Part shown: in pieces, positions 1 through 6,870 of the stretch
Position numbering within the stretch: position 1 is the stretch's first letter
How the letters are laid out: each line of letters opens with the position of its first letter
Assembly: GCA_022837185.1 (NCBI GenBank)
Contig: JALHJD010000136.1
Location: forward strand, 1-7,623
Reading direction: 5' to 3'
DNA length: 7,623 nt
Origin: Desulfobacteraceae bacterium
Lineage (GTDB): Bacteria > Desulfobacterota > Desulfobulbia > Desulfobulbales > Desulfobulbaceae
Notes under the pieces: model-generated
What the model was told of the DNA's origin: nothing
The model's input: the letters and a program-made list of their open reading frames with translations, nothing else
Databases searched by the model: none
Position numbers and translations under genes: made by a program

Positions 1-519
1 CCCCCTTCGGCCGCCAAAATCATCCTGGTCCAAAGCCTTCTCAGAGAAAAAAAAATGGACCTTGTCATCCAGAAGGCAACGGAAATGGGGGTCCACATGC
101 TCCAGCCCCTCAGAACACGGTACAGCGAAGTCCGCGGTCACCATCAAAGACAGCTTGACCGCTGGCACCGGATCATGCTGGAGGCGTGCAAGCAGAGCCG
201 GCGGCCCTGCCCCATGCTGATCGCCGAACCCCTCGATTTCCGTTCCCTTGCCGTGGCCGGCGATGCCGCGAAAATCATGTTCTGGGAAGGCGAAAGAACT
301 GCAGCCCTTAACCCTGAGCATGTTTCACCGGCCGGCTCGACCTGGCTCCTGCTGGGACCGGAAGGGGGTTTTCATCCTGAGGAGGTTGACCTGGCCCGGC
401 AGTTCGGGTTTCTGACCGTTTCCCTGGGCGGTAATGTTTTACGGGCGGAAACGGCCTCGATGGCCGCCGTGGCCATTGTCCAGTATCTCGCCGGCGCCCT
501 TGCACCGCCGCCGCCCTGA
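1..519 (+). CDS. rsmE: 16S rRNA (uracil-1498-N3)-methyltransferase RsmE, 5'-truncated
   Basis: RsmE uses S-adenosylmethionine to methylate N3 of U1498 in the 16S rRNA of the 30S subunit. It is a cytosolic SPOUT (trefoil-knot) enzyme. The frame is open from base 1, so the gene starts before the window. 172 codons are present against a usual length of about 240-250, so the N-terminal PUA-like RNA-binding part is missing and the SPOUT domain is kept. Visible family signatures are the QKATEMGV segment just after M19 of the fragment (the family's typical IIQKATELGV), the GPEGGF loop at fragment residues 119-124, and LGGNVLRAETA near the C terminus (the LG-RILRTETA element that forms the knot and SAM pocket). 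The ATG at 55 is an internal methionine, because homology continues upstream of it (ILVQSLLREKKMD). The protein ends in a short Pro-rich tail at a TGA. I see no clear terminator after it. Identification is secure; the start lies outside the window. Confidence 0.95.
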   Translation, partial: PPSAAKIILVQSLLREKKMDLVIQKATEMGVHMLQPLRTRYSEVRGHHQRQLDRWHRIMLEACKQSRRPCPMLIAEPLDFRSLAVAGDAAKIMFWEGERTAALNPEHVSPAGSTWLLLGPEGGFHPEEVDLARQFGFLTVSLGGNVLRAETASMAAVAIVQYLAGALAPPPP

Positions 520-564
520 CCCGAAGCTCTTCCCTCTTTTCCGGCCCTCCGGTCAATTCATCTT

Positions 565-593
565 TTGTAATCCTTTTCCGGACATGCTACATT
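565..593 (+). promoter_or_regulatory. candidate sigma70-type promoter for dtd
   Basis: TTGTAA (565-570) and TACATT (588-593) are separated by 17 bp, each matching four of six consensus bases. A TG dinucleotide one base before the -10 (585-586) gives an extended -10 element. It lies in the gap after rsmE and would start transcription near base 600, leaving a leader of about 115 nt before dtd. This is pattern matching only. It is a plausible but unproven start for the dtd and M16C peptidase transcript. Confidence 0.3.
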
Positions 594-621
594 AGACCTG
601 TTTTTCAAACAACGCAACGAG

Positions 622-677
622 GTCCGGCAACGGACGACAGCGGCCGCCGGCCCCCTCCCGGAGACGGTGGTCGGCTG
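622..677 (+). other. foldable GC-rich leader upstream of dtd
   Basis: Two adjacent inverted repeats are visible. The first is GTCCG (622-626) and CGGAC (631-635) around a GCAA tetraloop of the GNRA type. The second pairs CAGCGGCCGCCG (638-649) with 665-677: twelve pairs including two G-U, with one bulged G near 673-674 and a 15-nt loop. No T-run follows either, so they do not look like classic intrinsic terminators. They could be a structured 5' leader of dtd, a factor-dependent 3' end of rsmE, or chance folding of GC-rich sequence. The rest of the 520-715 gap shows no gene. Confidence 0.3.
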
Positions 678-715
678 CACCCGGCTATACATTCTATCAT
701 ATTGGCAGCGAATCC

Positions 716-1165
716 ATGCGAGCGGTCGTTCAACGGGTGAGCGGGGCGGAGGTCAGCATCAACGGCCGCGTCTCCGGCGCCATCGGCCACGGGTTGGTGG
801 TCCTCCTGGGCGTCCATCGCGATGACGACCCCGGTGACGCGCAATGGATGGCCGACAAACTGGTCCATCTCAGAATTTTCGATGACGGCGGCGGCCGCAT
901 GAACCTTTCGCTGCTTGATACACAAGGGGAAATGCTGATTGTTTCCCAGTTTACCCTGCTGGCTGACTGCCGCAAAGGCCGAAGGCCATCGTGGGCCGCC
1001 GCGGCGACGCCGGAGGCGGCCAGTTCACTCTACCAGCTCTTGATCGAAGCGGTCGGCCGCCATGGTGTCCGGACGGCCACAGGAGAATTCCAGGCCCGCA
1101 TGGATGTCCGTCTGGTGAACAACGGACCGGTCACCGTCATACTGGACTCGCGGGACAACCTTTAA
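716..1165 (+). CDS. dtd: D-aminoacyl-tRNA deacylase (DTD)
   Basis: DTD hydrolyses D-amino acids (and glycine misattached to tRNA-Ala) from tRNAs, a proofreading step that keeps D-residues out of protein. It acts in the cytosol as a homodimer. The 149 residues match the usual length of about 145-150. The N terminus MRAVVQRVSGAEVSI is typical. The SQFTL active-site motif is at residues 77-81, followed by a conserved RPS at 90-92. The Gly-cisPro motif, which rejects L-aminoacyl substrates, is seen as NNGPVT at 135-140. The family more often has NDGPVT, but the Gly-Pro pair is intact. The ATG at 716 starts exactly at the conserved N terminus, although no good Shine-Dalgarno sequence precedes it (only a weak GGCAGCGA). 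The stop codon lies 7 bp before the M16C peptidase start, so the two genes are probably co-transcribed. Confidence 0.95.
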   Translation: MRAVVQRVSGAEVSINGRVSGAIGHGLVVLLGVHRDDDPGDAQWMADKLVHLRIFDDGGGRMNLSLLDTQGEMLIVSQFTLLADCRKGRRPSWAAAATPEAASSLYQLLIEAVGRHGVRTATGEFQARMDVRLVNNGPVTVILDSRDNL

Positions 1166-1172
1166 TTCCTCT

Positions 1173-4112
1173 ATGGGTAAGCACATGACAGACTTTCACA
1201 TCGGTTCGACCTACAGCGGTTTTCTTCTGCAACGCATTGAAAAGATTGCTGAAATTGATTCAACCGTCCTGCTTTTCACCCACGAAAAGCTCGGCGCCCC
1301 TGTGCTGGCGATCAAAAACAGCGATCCCAACAAGACCTTCTGCGTCGCGTTCCAGACCCTGCCCGAAGATTCAACCGGGGTTGCCCATATTCTCGAACAT
1401 TGCGTGCTGATGGGATCAAAAAAATACCCGGTCAAGGACGTATTCGGCGAGATCCATAAAGGGGGGATCATGACCTTCCTCAACGCCATGACCGGCTCGG
1501 ACACGACCTTCTATCCCTTTGCCACCCGCAACCTCCAGGAATATTTCAACATCATGGACGTGTACTGCGACGTGGTTTTTCAGCCCCTGCTGCTCCCCGC
1601 GACCTTTGAGCAGGAAGGATGGCACTATCACAAGGAAAGCCCTGATCAACCCATCGAATACCAGGGAGTGGTGTTCAATGAAATGAAAGGAGCGTTTTCC
1701 GATCCGATCCGGGCGATATTTCACCACACCTTCAGCGGCCTGATGCCCGGCTCCACCTACGCCCATGAATCAGGCGGCGATCCCCGGCGGATTCCCGATT
1801 TAACCTACGAACAGTTTGTCGCTTTCCATCGCCGTTTTTACCATCCCTCCAACGCGACGTTCTTTTTTTATGGAGACGCCGATCTGGCCGAGGAACTTGC
1901 TTTTGTCCAGGACCGTTTCCTTGCCGCCGTCGATGAGCCGGTTCCCAGGCCCCGGATCAACGACGGCAGCCTGATCAGGCAACCCTGCCTCATCGAGGAC
2001 ACCTATGGCGTGCAAAAAGGCACCGGGCTGGCCGGCAAGACTTTTCTCGCCGTCAGTTCGGCCGTCGGCGACATCTTTGACCGGCAGCGCAATACCGCCT
2101 TTCAGATCATTGCCCAGATTCTCTACAATTCCGATGCCTCGCCCTTGAAAAAAGCCGTTCTCGAGGCGGGCCTGTGCAAAGACTTCGGCGGCATTTTCCT
2201 CGCCAACACCTGTCCCACCTCCATTATGATGACGTACCTCATCGGCAGTGAACCGCACCACCGTGAGCGCTTCAGAGAGGTGTACGCCGAGACCCTCGCC
2301 CGGGTCGTTGCCGAGGGCCTGGGCCGCGACCTCATTCTTTCGGAGCTGAACAAGTTCGAATTCGGCATGCGGGAAGAGTTGACCAAGGCGCAGCGGGGAC
2401 TCGACCTGATCAGCAAGGCCCTGCCCGCGATAAAACACGACATGGACCCCTTCGACGCCCTCCGTTTTGAAAAATTATTGCGGAAAATCCGTTCCCTGGC
2501 CCTTGACCAAGGTTATTTTGAGCAGCTGATTTCGGCCCATCTCCTGGACAACCCATCCACCGTCGAGATCATCCTCCGGCCAGACCCGGAAAAACAGGCC
2601 GCCGCCATCCTGGAGGAGAAGCAGCGGCTTTCCGCCTATGAGGACAGTCTCGCCCCGGATGAAAAGGAGCAGCTCGTGTTCCGGACCAACCAGCTCAGCG
2701 AGCTGCAGAACCGCCCCAATGCCCCTGAAACACTCAACCTGCTGCCCAGGCTCAAAATCGGCGATCTCAACCCCAAACCCTCTTATCACCATGTCCGCCC
2801 GGAACAGCTTGGCTCCGCCTTGTTGCTGGTCAACGAACTGCCCACCAATGCCATCGTCTACCTGGATTTCGGCTTCGACTGTTCAATGGTGCCGGTCGGC
2901 CTCCTTCCCTGGCTGGACCTCTTCGGAACCATAATCACCGAAATCGGCACCGAGACCAAGGACTACATTCAATTTGCCCGTGAACTGGGCATGTATACCG
3001 GGGGCTTCAACAATTCCTTCAGCACCTATTTGCATCGGGATGATCCCCATGGACCCTGCCGGCCCATTGCCTGGTTTCATTTAAAAGCGCTCAGTTCTTT
3101 TCTTGACCGTGCCCTGGAGCTGGTTGAAGAAGTGTTTTCCAGCGTTTCCCTGAAGAACCGGCGGCGCATCAAGGAAATAGTTCTGCGGGAATTTGCCTGG
3201 GCCGAACACTCCGTCCACAGCGAAGGGTACTCGCTGGCGGCCTCGCGAGTATTTGCCCAGCTCAGTCCTTCCGGGCAGTACAACGAATATGTCAGCGGCG
3301 CGACCGCCTACCTGCAGCTCAAGGAGCTGGCGCACAATTACGACCGGCTCGAGTCTGATTTTCTGGCCGGGCTGGAGCGGCTCCGGTCTCTCCTGCTGTG
3401 CCGGCAAGCCCTGATCGTCACGATAACCGGCAGCGCCGAGGATATCGCCAGGTTTCAAACCCAGGCCGGCGGCGTCACCGACAGTCTGAGCGATCGTCCC
3501 TATACCCCTGTCGAACCTGTTTTTCAAACCTTTGCCCCCGCCCAGGGTCTCTGTACCTCCTCGGAAGTGATGTACAACGTGCTGGGCTGCAAACTGTTTG
3601 ACTCCCCGGATCAGTACAACGGCAGTTTCGAGGTGCTGAAGACCTGGATATCCCGTGATTACCTGTGGAACACCGTCCGGCAGATGGGCGGCGCCTACGG
3701 CTGTTTCGTCCAGTTCAACCATATAACCGGCAACATCGCCCTGGTCAGCTACCGTGACCCCCATATTTTCCGCACCTATCGTACCTATGAACAACTCCGC
3801 AATCATATCGAACGGCTCGAACTTTCTGCGCAATCCCTGGAGCAGCTCATCATCGGCACCTACGGCTCCCTGGATCCGCACCTGGCACCGGCTGCCCGCG
3901 GAGCAACGGCAAGGAACGAATATCTATCCGGAATAACTATAGAACTTAAGCAACATATTATTCAGCAGGCCCTGGAAAGCGACCCTGAAAAATTACGCGG
4001 CTTTGCCCCCTGTTTTGACAACCTTTCCAGTCAGGGGTTTCGGGCAACGATCGGCAATGGCGACAAGATCAGGGCGGCGGGAAACCTTTTTACCCAGTTG
4101 ATCGAAATGTAA
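1173..4112 (+). CDS. M16C zinc metallopeptidase (presequence protease / PreP-like, insulinase superfamily)
   Basis: This is a full-length member of the pitrilysin M16C subfamily, whose members close around unfolded peptides and degrade them. Plant and mitochondrial PreP removes targeting peptides; bacterial relatives are thought to clear short peptides. The inverted zinc motif HILEH is at residues 72-76 (ligands H72 and H76, catalytic base E75). The third ligand is E170 in VVFNEMKGAFSD, and the 98-residue spacing fits M16C rather than M16A/B. The C-terminal half supplies the conserved Arg/Tyr pair R836 and Y842 in RQMGGAYG. The stretch around residues 475-535, charged and then LNLLPRLKIGDL, marks the start of the M16C-associated domain. 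979 residues is the normal length. No signal peptide is seen, so it is predicted cytosolic. The second ATG (1185, M5) is an alternative start: it has GGG seven bases upstream, whereas 1173 has no ribosome binding site. Function is clear at family level; the substrate is unknown. Confidence 0.93.
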   Translation: MGKHMTDFHIGSTYSGFLLQRIEKIAEIDSTVLLFTHEKLGAPVLAIKNSDPNKTFCVAFQTLPEDSTGVAHILEHCVLMGSKKYPVKDVFGEIHKGGIMTFLNAMTGSDTTFYPFATRNLQEYFNIMDVYCDVVFQPLLLPATFEQEGWHYHKESPDQPIEYQGVVFNEMKGAFSDPIRAIFHHTFSGLMPGSTYAHESGGDPRRIPDLTYEQFVAFHRRFYHPSNATFFFYGDADLAEELAFVQDRFLAAVDEPVPRPRINDGSLIRQPCLIEDTYGVQKGTGLAGKTFLAVSSAVGDIFDRQRNTAFQIIAQILYNSDASPLKKAVLEAGLCKDFGGIFLANTCPTSIMMTYLIGSEPHHRERFREVYAETLARVVAEGLGRDLILSELNKFEFGMREELTKAQRGLDLISKALPAIKHDMDPFDALRFEKLLRKIRSLALDQGYFEQLISAHLLDNPSTVEIILRPDPEKQAAAILEEKQRLSAYEDSLAPDEKEQLVFRTNQLSELQNRPNAPETLNLLPRLKIGDLNPKPSYHHVRPEQLGSALLLVNELPTNAIVYLDFGFDCSMVPVGLLPWLDLFGTIITEIGTETKDYIQFARELGMYTGGFNNSFSTYLHRDDPHGPCRPIAWFHLKALSSFLDRALELVEEVFSSVSLKNRRRIKEIVLREFAWAEHSVHSEGYSLAASRVFAQLSPSGQYNEYVSGATAYLQLKELAHNYDRLESDFLAGLERLRSLLLCRQALIVTITGSAEDIARFQTQAGGVTDSLSDRPYTPVEPVFQTFAPAQGLCTSSEVMYNVLGCKLFDSPDQYNGSFEVLKTWISRDYLWNTVRQMGGAYGCFVQFNHITGNIALVSYRDPHIFRTYRTYEQLRNHIERLELSAQSLEQLIIGTYGSLDPHLAPAARGATARNEYLSGITIELKQHIIQQALESDPEKLRGFAPCFDNLSSQGFRATIGNGDKIRAAGNLFTQLIEM

Positions 4113-4187
4113 TTCGGAGGTTCCCGCCGGGCCGATATTTTCTGTCATTCCGCACCTCTGCACCAATCGTCAACCATTAGTGCTTTG

Positions 4188-4193
4188 AAGGAG
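4188..4193 (+). promoter_or_regulatory. ribosome binding site of the secreted-protein gene
   Basis: AAGGAG lies seven bases before the ATG at 4201. It is the best Shine-Dalgarno sequence in the window and fixes this start, which also begins a complete signal peptide. The rest of the gap 4113-4187 shows no convincing promoter or terminator, so transcription from the peptidase gene may continue into this gene. Confidence 0.75.
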
Positions 4194-4200
4194 TAGCGTT

Positions 4201-5103
4201 ATGAAACTGTTCTCTGTTCGGTCTTTTGTTCTGTTCTTCTTTCTGCTCCTTGTCTGCTCCGGCCCGGCGTTGGCCGGCGACAACCCCTGGGAAAAGAAGC
4301 TTCCCTTTCAATCCGCCACCATCAGCTATGCAATCACCGGCATGGAGACAGGCACCGAAACCCTGTATATCAAGGATTATGGCCGGTATCGGGCTCTGCA
4401 TCATGAAGGAACCGGCAGGATGCTCGGCATAACCACCACCAGTCGACGGATCGAACTGACCGACCCGGACTGGCACTATTCCTTTGACCTGGAGGAACAG
4501 ACAGGGACGAAGACGATCAATCCCGCCCGGATATATCAGGAGGAATATAATCGTCTGACTCCGGCGGAACAGGAGAATGTCCGCAAAAACGCCGAAGAGT
4601 TCGGCATGTCAATGGTCAAGGGTTTTCAGGGTGAAATCGTTCCCCGGGCAACGACCATCCTTGGATATGAATGCGACCGGACCACGATGATGGGAACAAC
4701 GGTCAGCCTCATCCACAATACCGACATCCCCCTGCTCTCCGAATTCAACCTCATGGGAATGAAAGGAAAAACCGCGGCAACGGCGATTGACACCACTCCG
4801 CCGCCGGAAACCGCTTTTGCTCCGCCGGCCGGCATTACCCCGGTCCATGACCCGGAAGCGGATGAAGCCGCTCGGCTGATGATCGCCGACATCATCAGCA
4901 ACCTCAAGGAACCTGACGGGGCGGAGAATTTCGGAGCCCGGTTGTCCGGAGAGGTTGGCGGAGACGAGGAACAGTCCTCCCCTGTCTTTCCGGATCGGGA
5001 AAGTGTTCCCGATGAAGGAGCACCGGCAGAGCAGCAACCGGCAAATCTGGATCAAACCATGCAGCAGGGCATGGAGATGATCAAGGGGTTGTTCGGCAGG
5101 TAA
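4201..5103 (+). CDS. secreted (periplasmic) protein of unknown function
   Basis: This 300-residue protein has a clear Sec signal peptide: K2 and R7, a hydrophobic core at about 9-18 (FVLFFFLLLV) and a GPALA cleavage site, probably after A25. C19 has valine at -1 and so is not a lipoprotein site. The mature part begins DNPWEKKLPF. Residues about 30-215 form one probably beta-rich domain with SATISYAITGMETGTETLYI (38-57), DPDWHYSFDLEEQTGTKTIN (88-107) and GYECDRTTMMG around the only mature-part cysteine, C158. It then reaches an APPAGI-VHDPEADE element. The rest is a low-complexity acidic and Pro-rich linker, ending in a Met-rich amphipathic tail (MQQGMEMIKGLFGR). From memory it resembles uncharacterised exported proteins of anaerobic deltaproteobacteria; DUF4412-like is one possibility. 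I assign no function. It follows the M16C gene on the same strand with an 88-bp gap and ends at a strong hairpin. Confidence 0.85.
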   Translation: MKLFSVRSFVLFFFLLLVCSGPALAGDNPWEKKLPFQSATISYAITGMETGTETLYIKDYGRYRALHHEGTGRMLGITTTSRRIELTDPDWHYSFDLEEQTGTKTINPARIYQEEYNRLTPAEQENVRKNAEEFGMSMVKGFQGEIVPRATTILGYECDRTTMMGTTVSLIHNTDIPLLSEFNLMGMKGKTAATAIDTTPPPETAFAPPAGITPVHDPEADEAARLMIADIISNLKEPDGAENFGARLSGEVGGDEEQSSPVFPDRESVPDEGAPAEQQPANLDQTMQQGMEMIKGLFGR

Positions 5104-5110
5104 CCGGTTC

Positions 5111-5148
5111 GCTCCGGGTCAGCGGTTGCGCCGCCGTTGACCCGGAGT
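5111..5148. terminator. hairpin between convergent genes, possible bidirectional terminator
   Basis: CTCCGGGTCAGCGG (5112-5125) pairs with CCGTTGACCCGGAG (5134-5147): fourteen pairs including one G-U, with an 8-nt loop. An outer G-U pair at 5111/5148 is possible. It fills most of the 49-bp gap between the secreted-protein stop and the nadB stop, where a shared terminator is expected. Neither strand has a T-run after the stem, so it is not a canonical intrinsic terminator. It may instead stabilise 3' ends or act with Rho. The repeat is plain in the sequence; the role is inferred. Confidence 0.55.
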
Positions 5149-5152
5149 CCGA

Positions 5153-6760
5153 TCAGGCATCGAACTTATCAACGACCGTATCCTTTTTGAAATGCACATC
5201 ATCGTGTTCCGGATAATCGACGATGTAGTGCAGCCCTCGCGATTCCTTCCGGCAGGAGGCGCACTTGATGATCAATGTCGCGACCACCGCGATATTCCGC
5301 AATTCGACGATATCGGCAGTGGGCAGATAATCATAAAAATGCTCGCGAATCTCCTGGAGAATGGGGGCGAGGCGGCGGCGGACCAGTTGCAGCCTCTTTT
5401 CCCGCCGAACGATTCCCACATAGTTCCACATCAGCCGCCTGATCTGGTCCCAGTTATGACTGATCAGGACATTTTCCTCGATGGGTCGGGCTTTGCCGAT
5501 TCGCCACGGCACCACCGGCTTGTCCGGCAGGCGTTGGATGTCGGGCCAGTTGTCCTTCACCCAGATCGCGGCCCTGTGGGCAAAAACAACCGCCTCGAGC
5601 AGTGAATTGCTCGCCAGCCGGTTGGCGCCGTGCAGGCCGGTACAGGCCGTTTCCCCCAGGGCAAGCAGACAGTCAATGGATGCCCTGCCCCACGTATCGA
5701 CCTGGATGCCGCCGCACATATAATGGGCGGCCGGGACGACGGGAATCGGTTCATGGGTCATGTCGACCCCATACTGTTTACATGTCCTGTAGATGGTGGG
5801 AAACCGTTTGCGGACAAAATCCGGTTCCCGGTGGGAGATATCCACATACACGCAATCGGCCCCGCTTTGCTTCATTTCTGCATCGATCCCCCGGGCAACG
5901 GCATCCCGGGTCGCCAGGTCACCGCGGGGATCATATTTATGCATGAAGGGTGTCCCGCTGGCGTCAACCAGAACCCCCCCTTCACCGCGAACCGCTTCTG
6001 ATATGAGAAAGTTCTTGGCCTGCGGGTTATAAAAACAGGTCGGATGGAACTGCACGAATTCGAGGTTTGCCACCTTGGCCCCGGCCCGGAACGCCATCGC
6101 CAGGCCATCCCCGGTGGCTATATCCGGATTGGTCGTATACAGGTAGACCTTGCCGCATCCCCCCGTGCAAAGAACCGTTATCCTGGCCGTCCGCACCTCA
6201 ACTTCCCCGGTTTCCCGGTTCAGGACATACGCACCCAGACATCGATCCGTTTTGTTTCCTGACCGGCCGTTTATCTTTGATTCCAGGAGGAGATCAATGG
6301 CCAGATGATTTTCCAGCACATCGATTGAGGCATGGCCTTCCACCTGCTGCAACAGGGCACTCTCTATCTCCCTCCCGGTTAAATCATAGGCGTGGGCCAC
6401 CCGTCGGCACGAATGCCCTCCCTCCATGCCCAAGTCAAGTCCTGTCCCGGCCTCCCCCTTCTGGAACCGGACGCCGAAATCCATCAACTCATGAACCCGG
6501 TCTGGTCCCTTGGCGACAACCAGCCGCACCACATCTTCATGGCAGAGGCCGTCTCCCGACAGCAGTGTGTCGCGGACATGGGCATCAAGGCTGTCCTCCG
6601 CGGAGAGAACCGCGGCTATCCCCCCCTGGGCAAGATTCGTCGCCGTGTCCGCACAGGCTTTTTTGGTCACCAGGGTCACCGTGGCAAAGGAAGCTACCTT
6701 CAGGGCAAAGGAGAGCCCGGCGACACCGCTCCCAATGACCAGCACCTCGGATGCAAACAT
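5153..6760 (-). CDS. nadB: L-aspartate oxidase NadB
   Basis: NadB is an FAD flavoprotein that oxidises L-aspartate to iminoaspartate. NadA then condenses this with dihydroxyacetone phosphate to quinolinate in de novo NAD synthesis. Fumarate can replace oxygen as acceptor, which suits an anaerobe. The FAD dinucleotide motif GSGVAG is at residues 10-15 and AQGGIAA at 44-50. Residues matching the E. coli active site are E113 (EGGHS), H239 (FHPT), R285 (ATRD) and H346 (AAHYMCGG). GLHGANRLASNSLLE (375-389) and SRGLHY (507-512) are typical, the latter in the C-terminal helical domain. At 535 residues it equals the family length. The frame stays open 40 codons further upstream to 6880, but that stretch translates the parS palindrome and promoter region and has no homology. 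The start at 6760 opens directly into the FAD fold and has GGGGAAG four bases upstream. It is convergent with the secreted-protein gene and divergent from parA. Confidence 0.96.
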   Translation of the reverse strand: MFASEVLVIGSGVAGLSFALKVASFATVTLVTKKACADTATNLAQGGIAAVLSAEDSLDAHVRDTLLSGDGLCHEDVVRLVVAKGPDRVHELMDFGVRFQKGEAGTGLDLGMEGGHSCRRVAHAYDLTGREIESALLQQVEGHASIDVLENHLAIDLLLESKINGRSGNKTDRCLGAYVLNRETGEVEVRTARITVLCTGGCGKVYLYTTNPDIATGDGLAMAFRAGAKVANLEFVQFHPTCFYNPQAKNFLISEAVRGEGGVLVDASGTPFMHKYDPRGDLATRDAVARGIDAEMKQSGADCVYVDISHREPDFVRKRFPTIYRTCKQYGVDMTHEPIPVVPAAHYMCGGIQVDTWGRASIDCLLALGETACTGLHGANRLASNSLLEAVVFAHRAAIWVKDNWPDIQRLPDKPVVPWRIGKARPIEENVLISHNWDQIRRLMWNYVGIVRREKRLQLVRRRLAPILQEIREHFYDYLPTADIVELRNIAVVATLIIKCASCRKESRGLHYIVDYPEHDDVHFKKDTVVDKFDA

Positions 6761-6764
6761 TTGT

Positions 6765-6771
6765 CTTCCCC
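6765..6771 (-). promoter_or_regulatory. ribosome binding site of nadB
   Basis: On the - strand GGGGAAG is followed by ACAA and the ATG at 6760. This supports the 535-residue NadB start over the longer open frame, which would begin at 6880 inside the parA start region. Confidence 0.6.
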
Positions 6772-6784
6772 ATAAAAACTGAAA

Positions 6785-6800
6785 TGTTTCACGTGAAACA
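6785..6800. promoter_or_regulatory. parS centromere site (ParB binding)
   Basis: TGTTTCACGTGAAACA is a perfect 16-bp palindrome identical to the consensus chromosomal parS bound by ParB/Spo0J. Two further bases on each side extend the symmetry to 20 bp (6783-6802). ParB loads here as a CTP-dependent clamp and spreads; ParA, encoded next door, segregates the complex. The site lies 24 bp upstream of the nadB start and 73 bp upstream of parA. Such sites cluster near the replication origin, so this region is probably origin-proximal. I see no second full site in the window. Confidence 0.95.
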
Positions 6801-6827
6801 TTGAAAAACTGTTCTCCGTCGACACAG

Positions 6828-6840
6828 AGTATAGTATACT
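6828..6840. promoter_or_regulatory. candidate divergent promoter core between nadB and parA
   Basis: AGTATAGTATACT contains overlapping -10-like hexamers in both directions. On the + strand these are TATAGT (6830-6835) and TATACT (6835-6840). On the - strand TATACT occurs at 6838-6833 and again at 6833-6828. Matching -35 boxes are weak: TTCTCC 17 bp before the second + hexamer, and TTGTTG 16 bp or TTGCTT 18 bp before the - ones. This is the most AT-rich, promoter-like spot in the divergent gap, and a run of seven T follows on the + strand. It is a plausible shared promoter region, not proven. Confidence 0.4.
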
Positions 6841-6863
6841 TTTTTTCATTGAAGCAACAAAAG

Positions 6864-6870
6864 AAGGTGG
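6864..6870 (+). promoter_or_regulatory. ribosome binding site of parA
   Basis: AAGGTGG, with GAG following, lies just before the ATG at 6874. It supports that start, which also gives the short N terminus normal for chromosomal ParA. Confidence 0.55.

Noticed and set aside
135..140. NNGPVT instead of NDGPVT in DTD (protein residue numbers)
   Set aside because: The functional Gly-Pro pair and the following Val-Thr are intact. The Asn/Asp change is conservative and not a sign of lost activity.
321..336. parS-like half site TGTTTCAC inside rsmE
   Set aside because: Only the first half matches; the second half has lost the palindrome. A weaker match at about 7076-7091 in parA has only about 10 of 16 bases.
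595..609. 15-bp string shared with about 3516-3530 (ACCTGTTTTTCAAAC)
   Set aside because: The second copy is in peptidase coding sequence. There are two copies only, with no flanking similarity, so it is probably chance.
1800..2438. 212-codon open frame on the - strand
   Set aside because: It is antisense to the well-supported M16C peptidase and has no recognisable motif. It is explained by GC-rich codon structure.
3081..3881. 266-codon open frame on the - strand
   Set aside because: It is antisense to the peptidase C-terminal half, which carries the conserved Arg/Tyr motif. It shows no domain or ribosome binding site.
4237..4260. Possible lipobox at C19 of the secreted protein
   Set aside because: The residue before the cysteine is valine, not Gly/Ala/Ser, and a better signal peptidase I site (GPALA) follows.
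5838..5846. DnaA-box-like ATATCCACA
   Set aside because: It is a single 8-of-9 match inside nadB coding sequence, with no cluster or AT-rich unwinding region nearby.
6067..6738. 223-codon open frame on the + strand
   Set aside because: It is opposite nadB. The product is Pro/Arg/Ser-rich low complexity, typical of a shadow frame.
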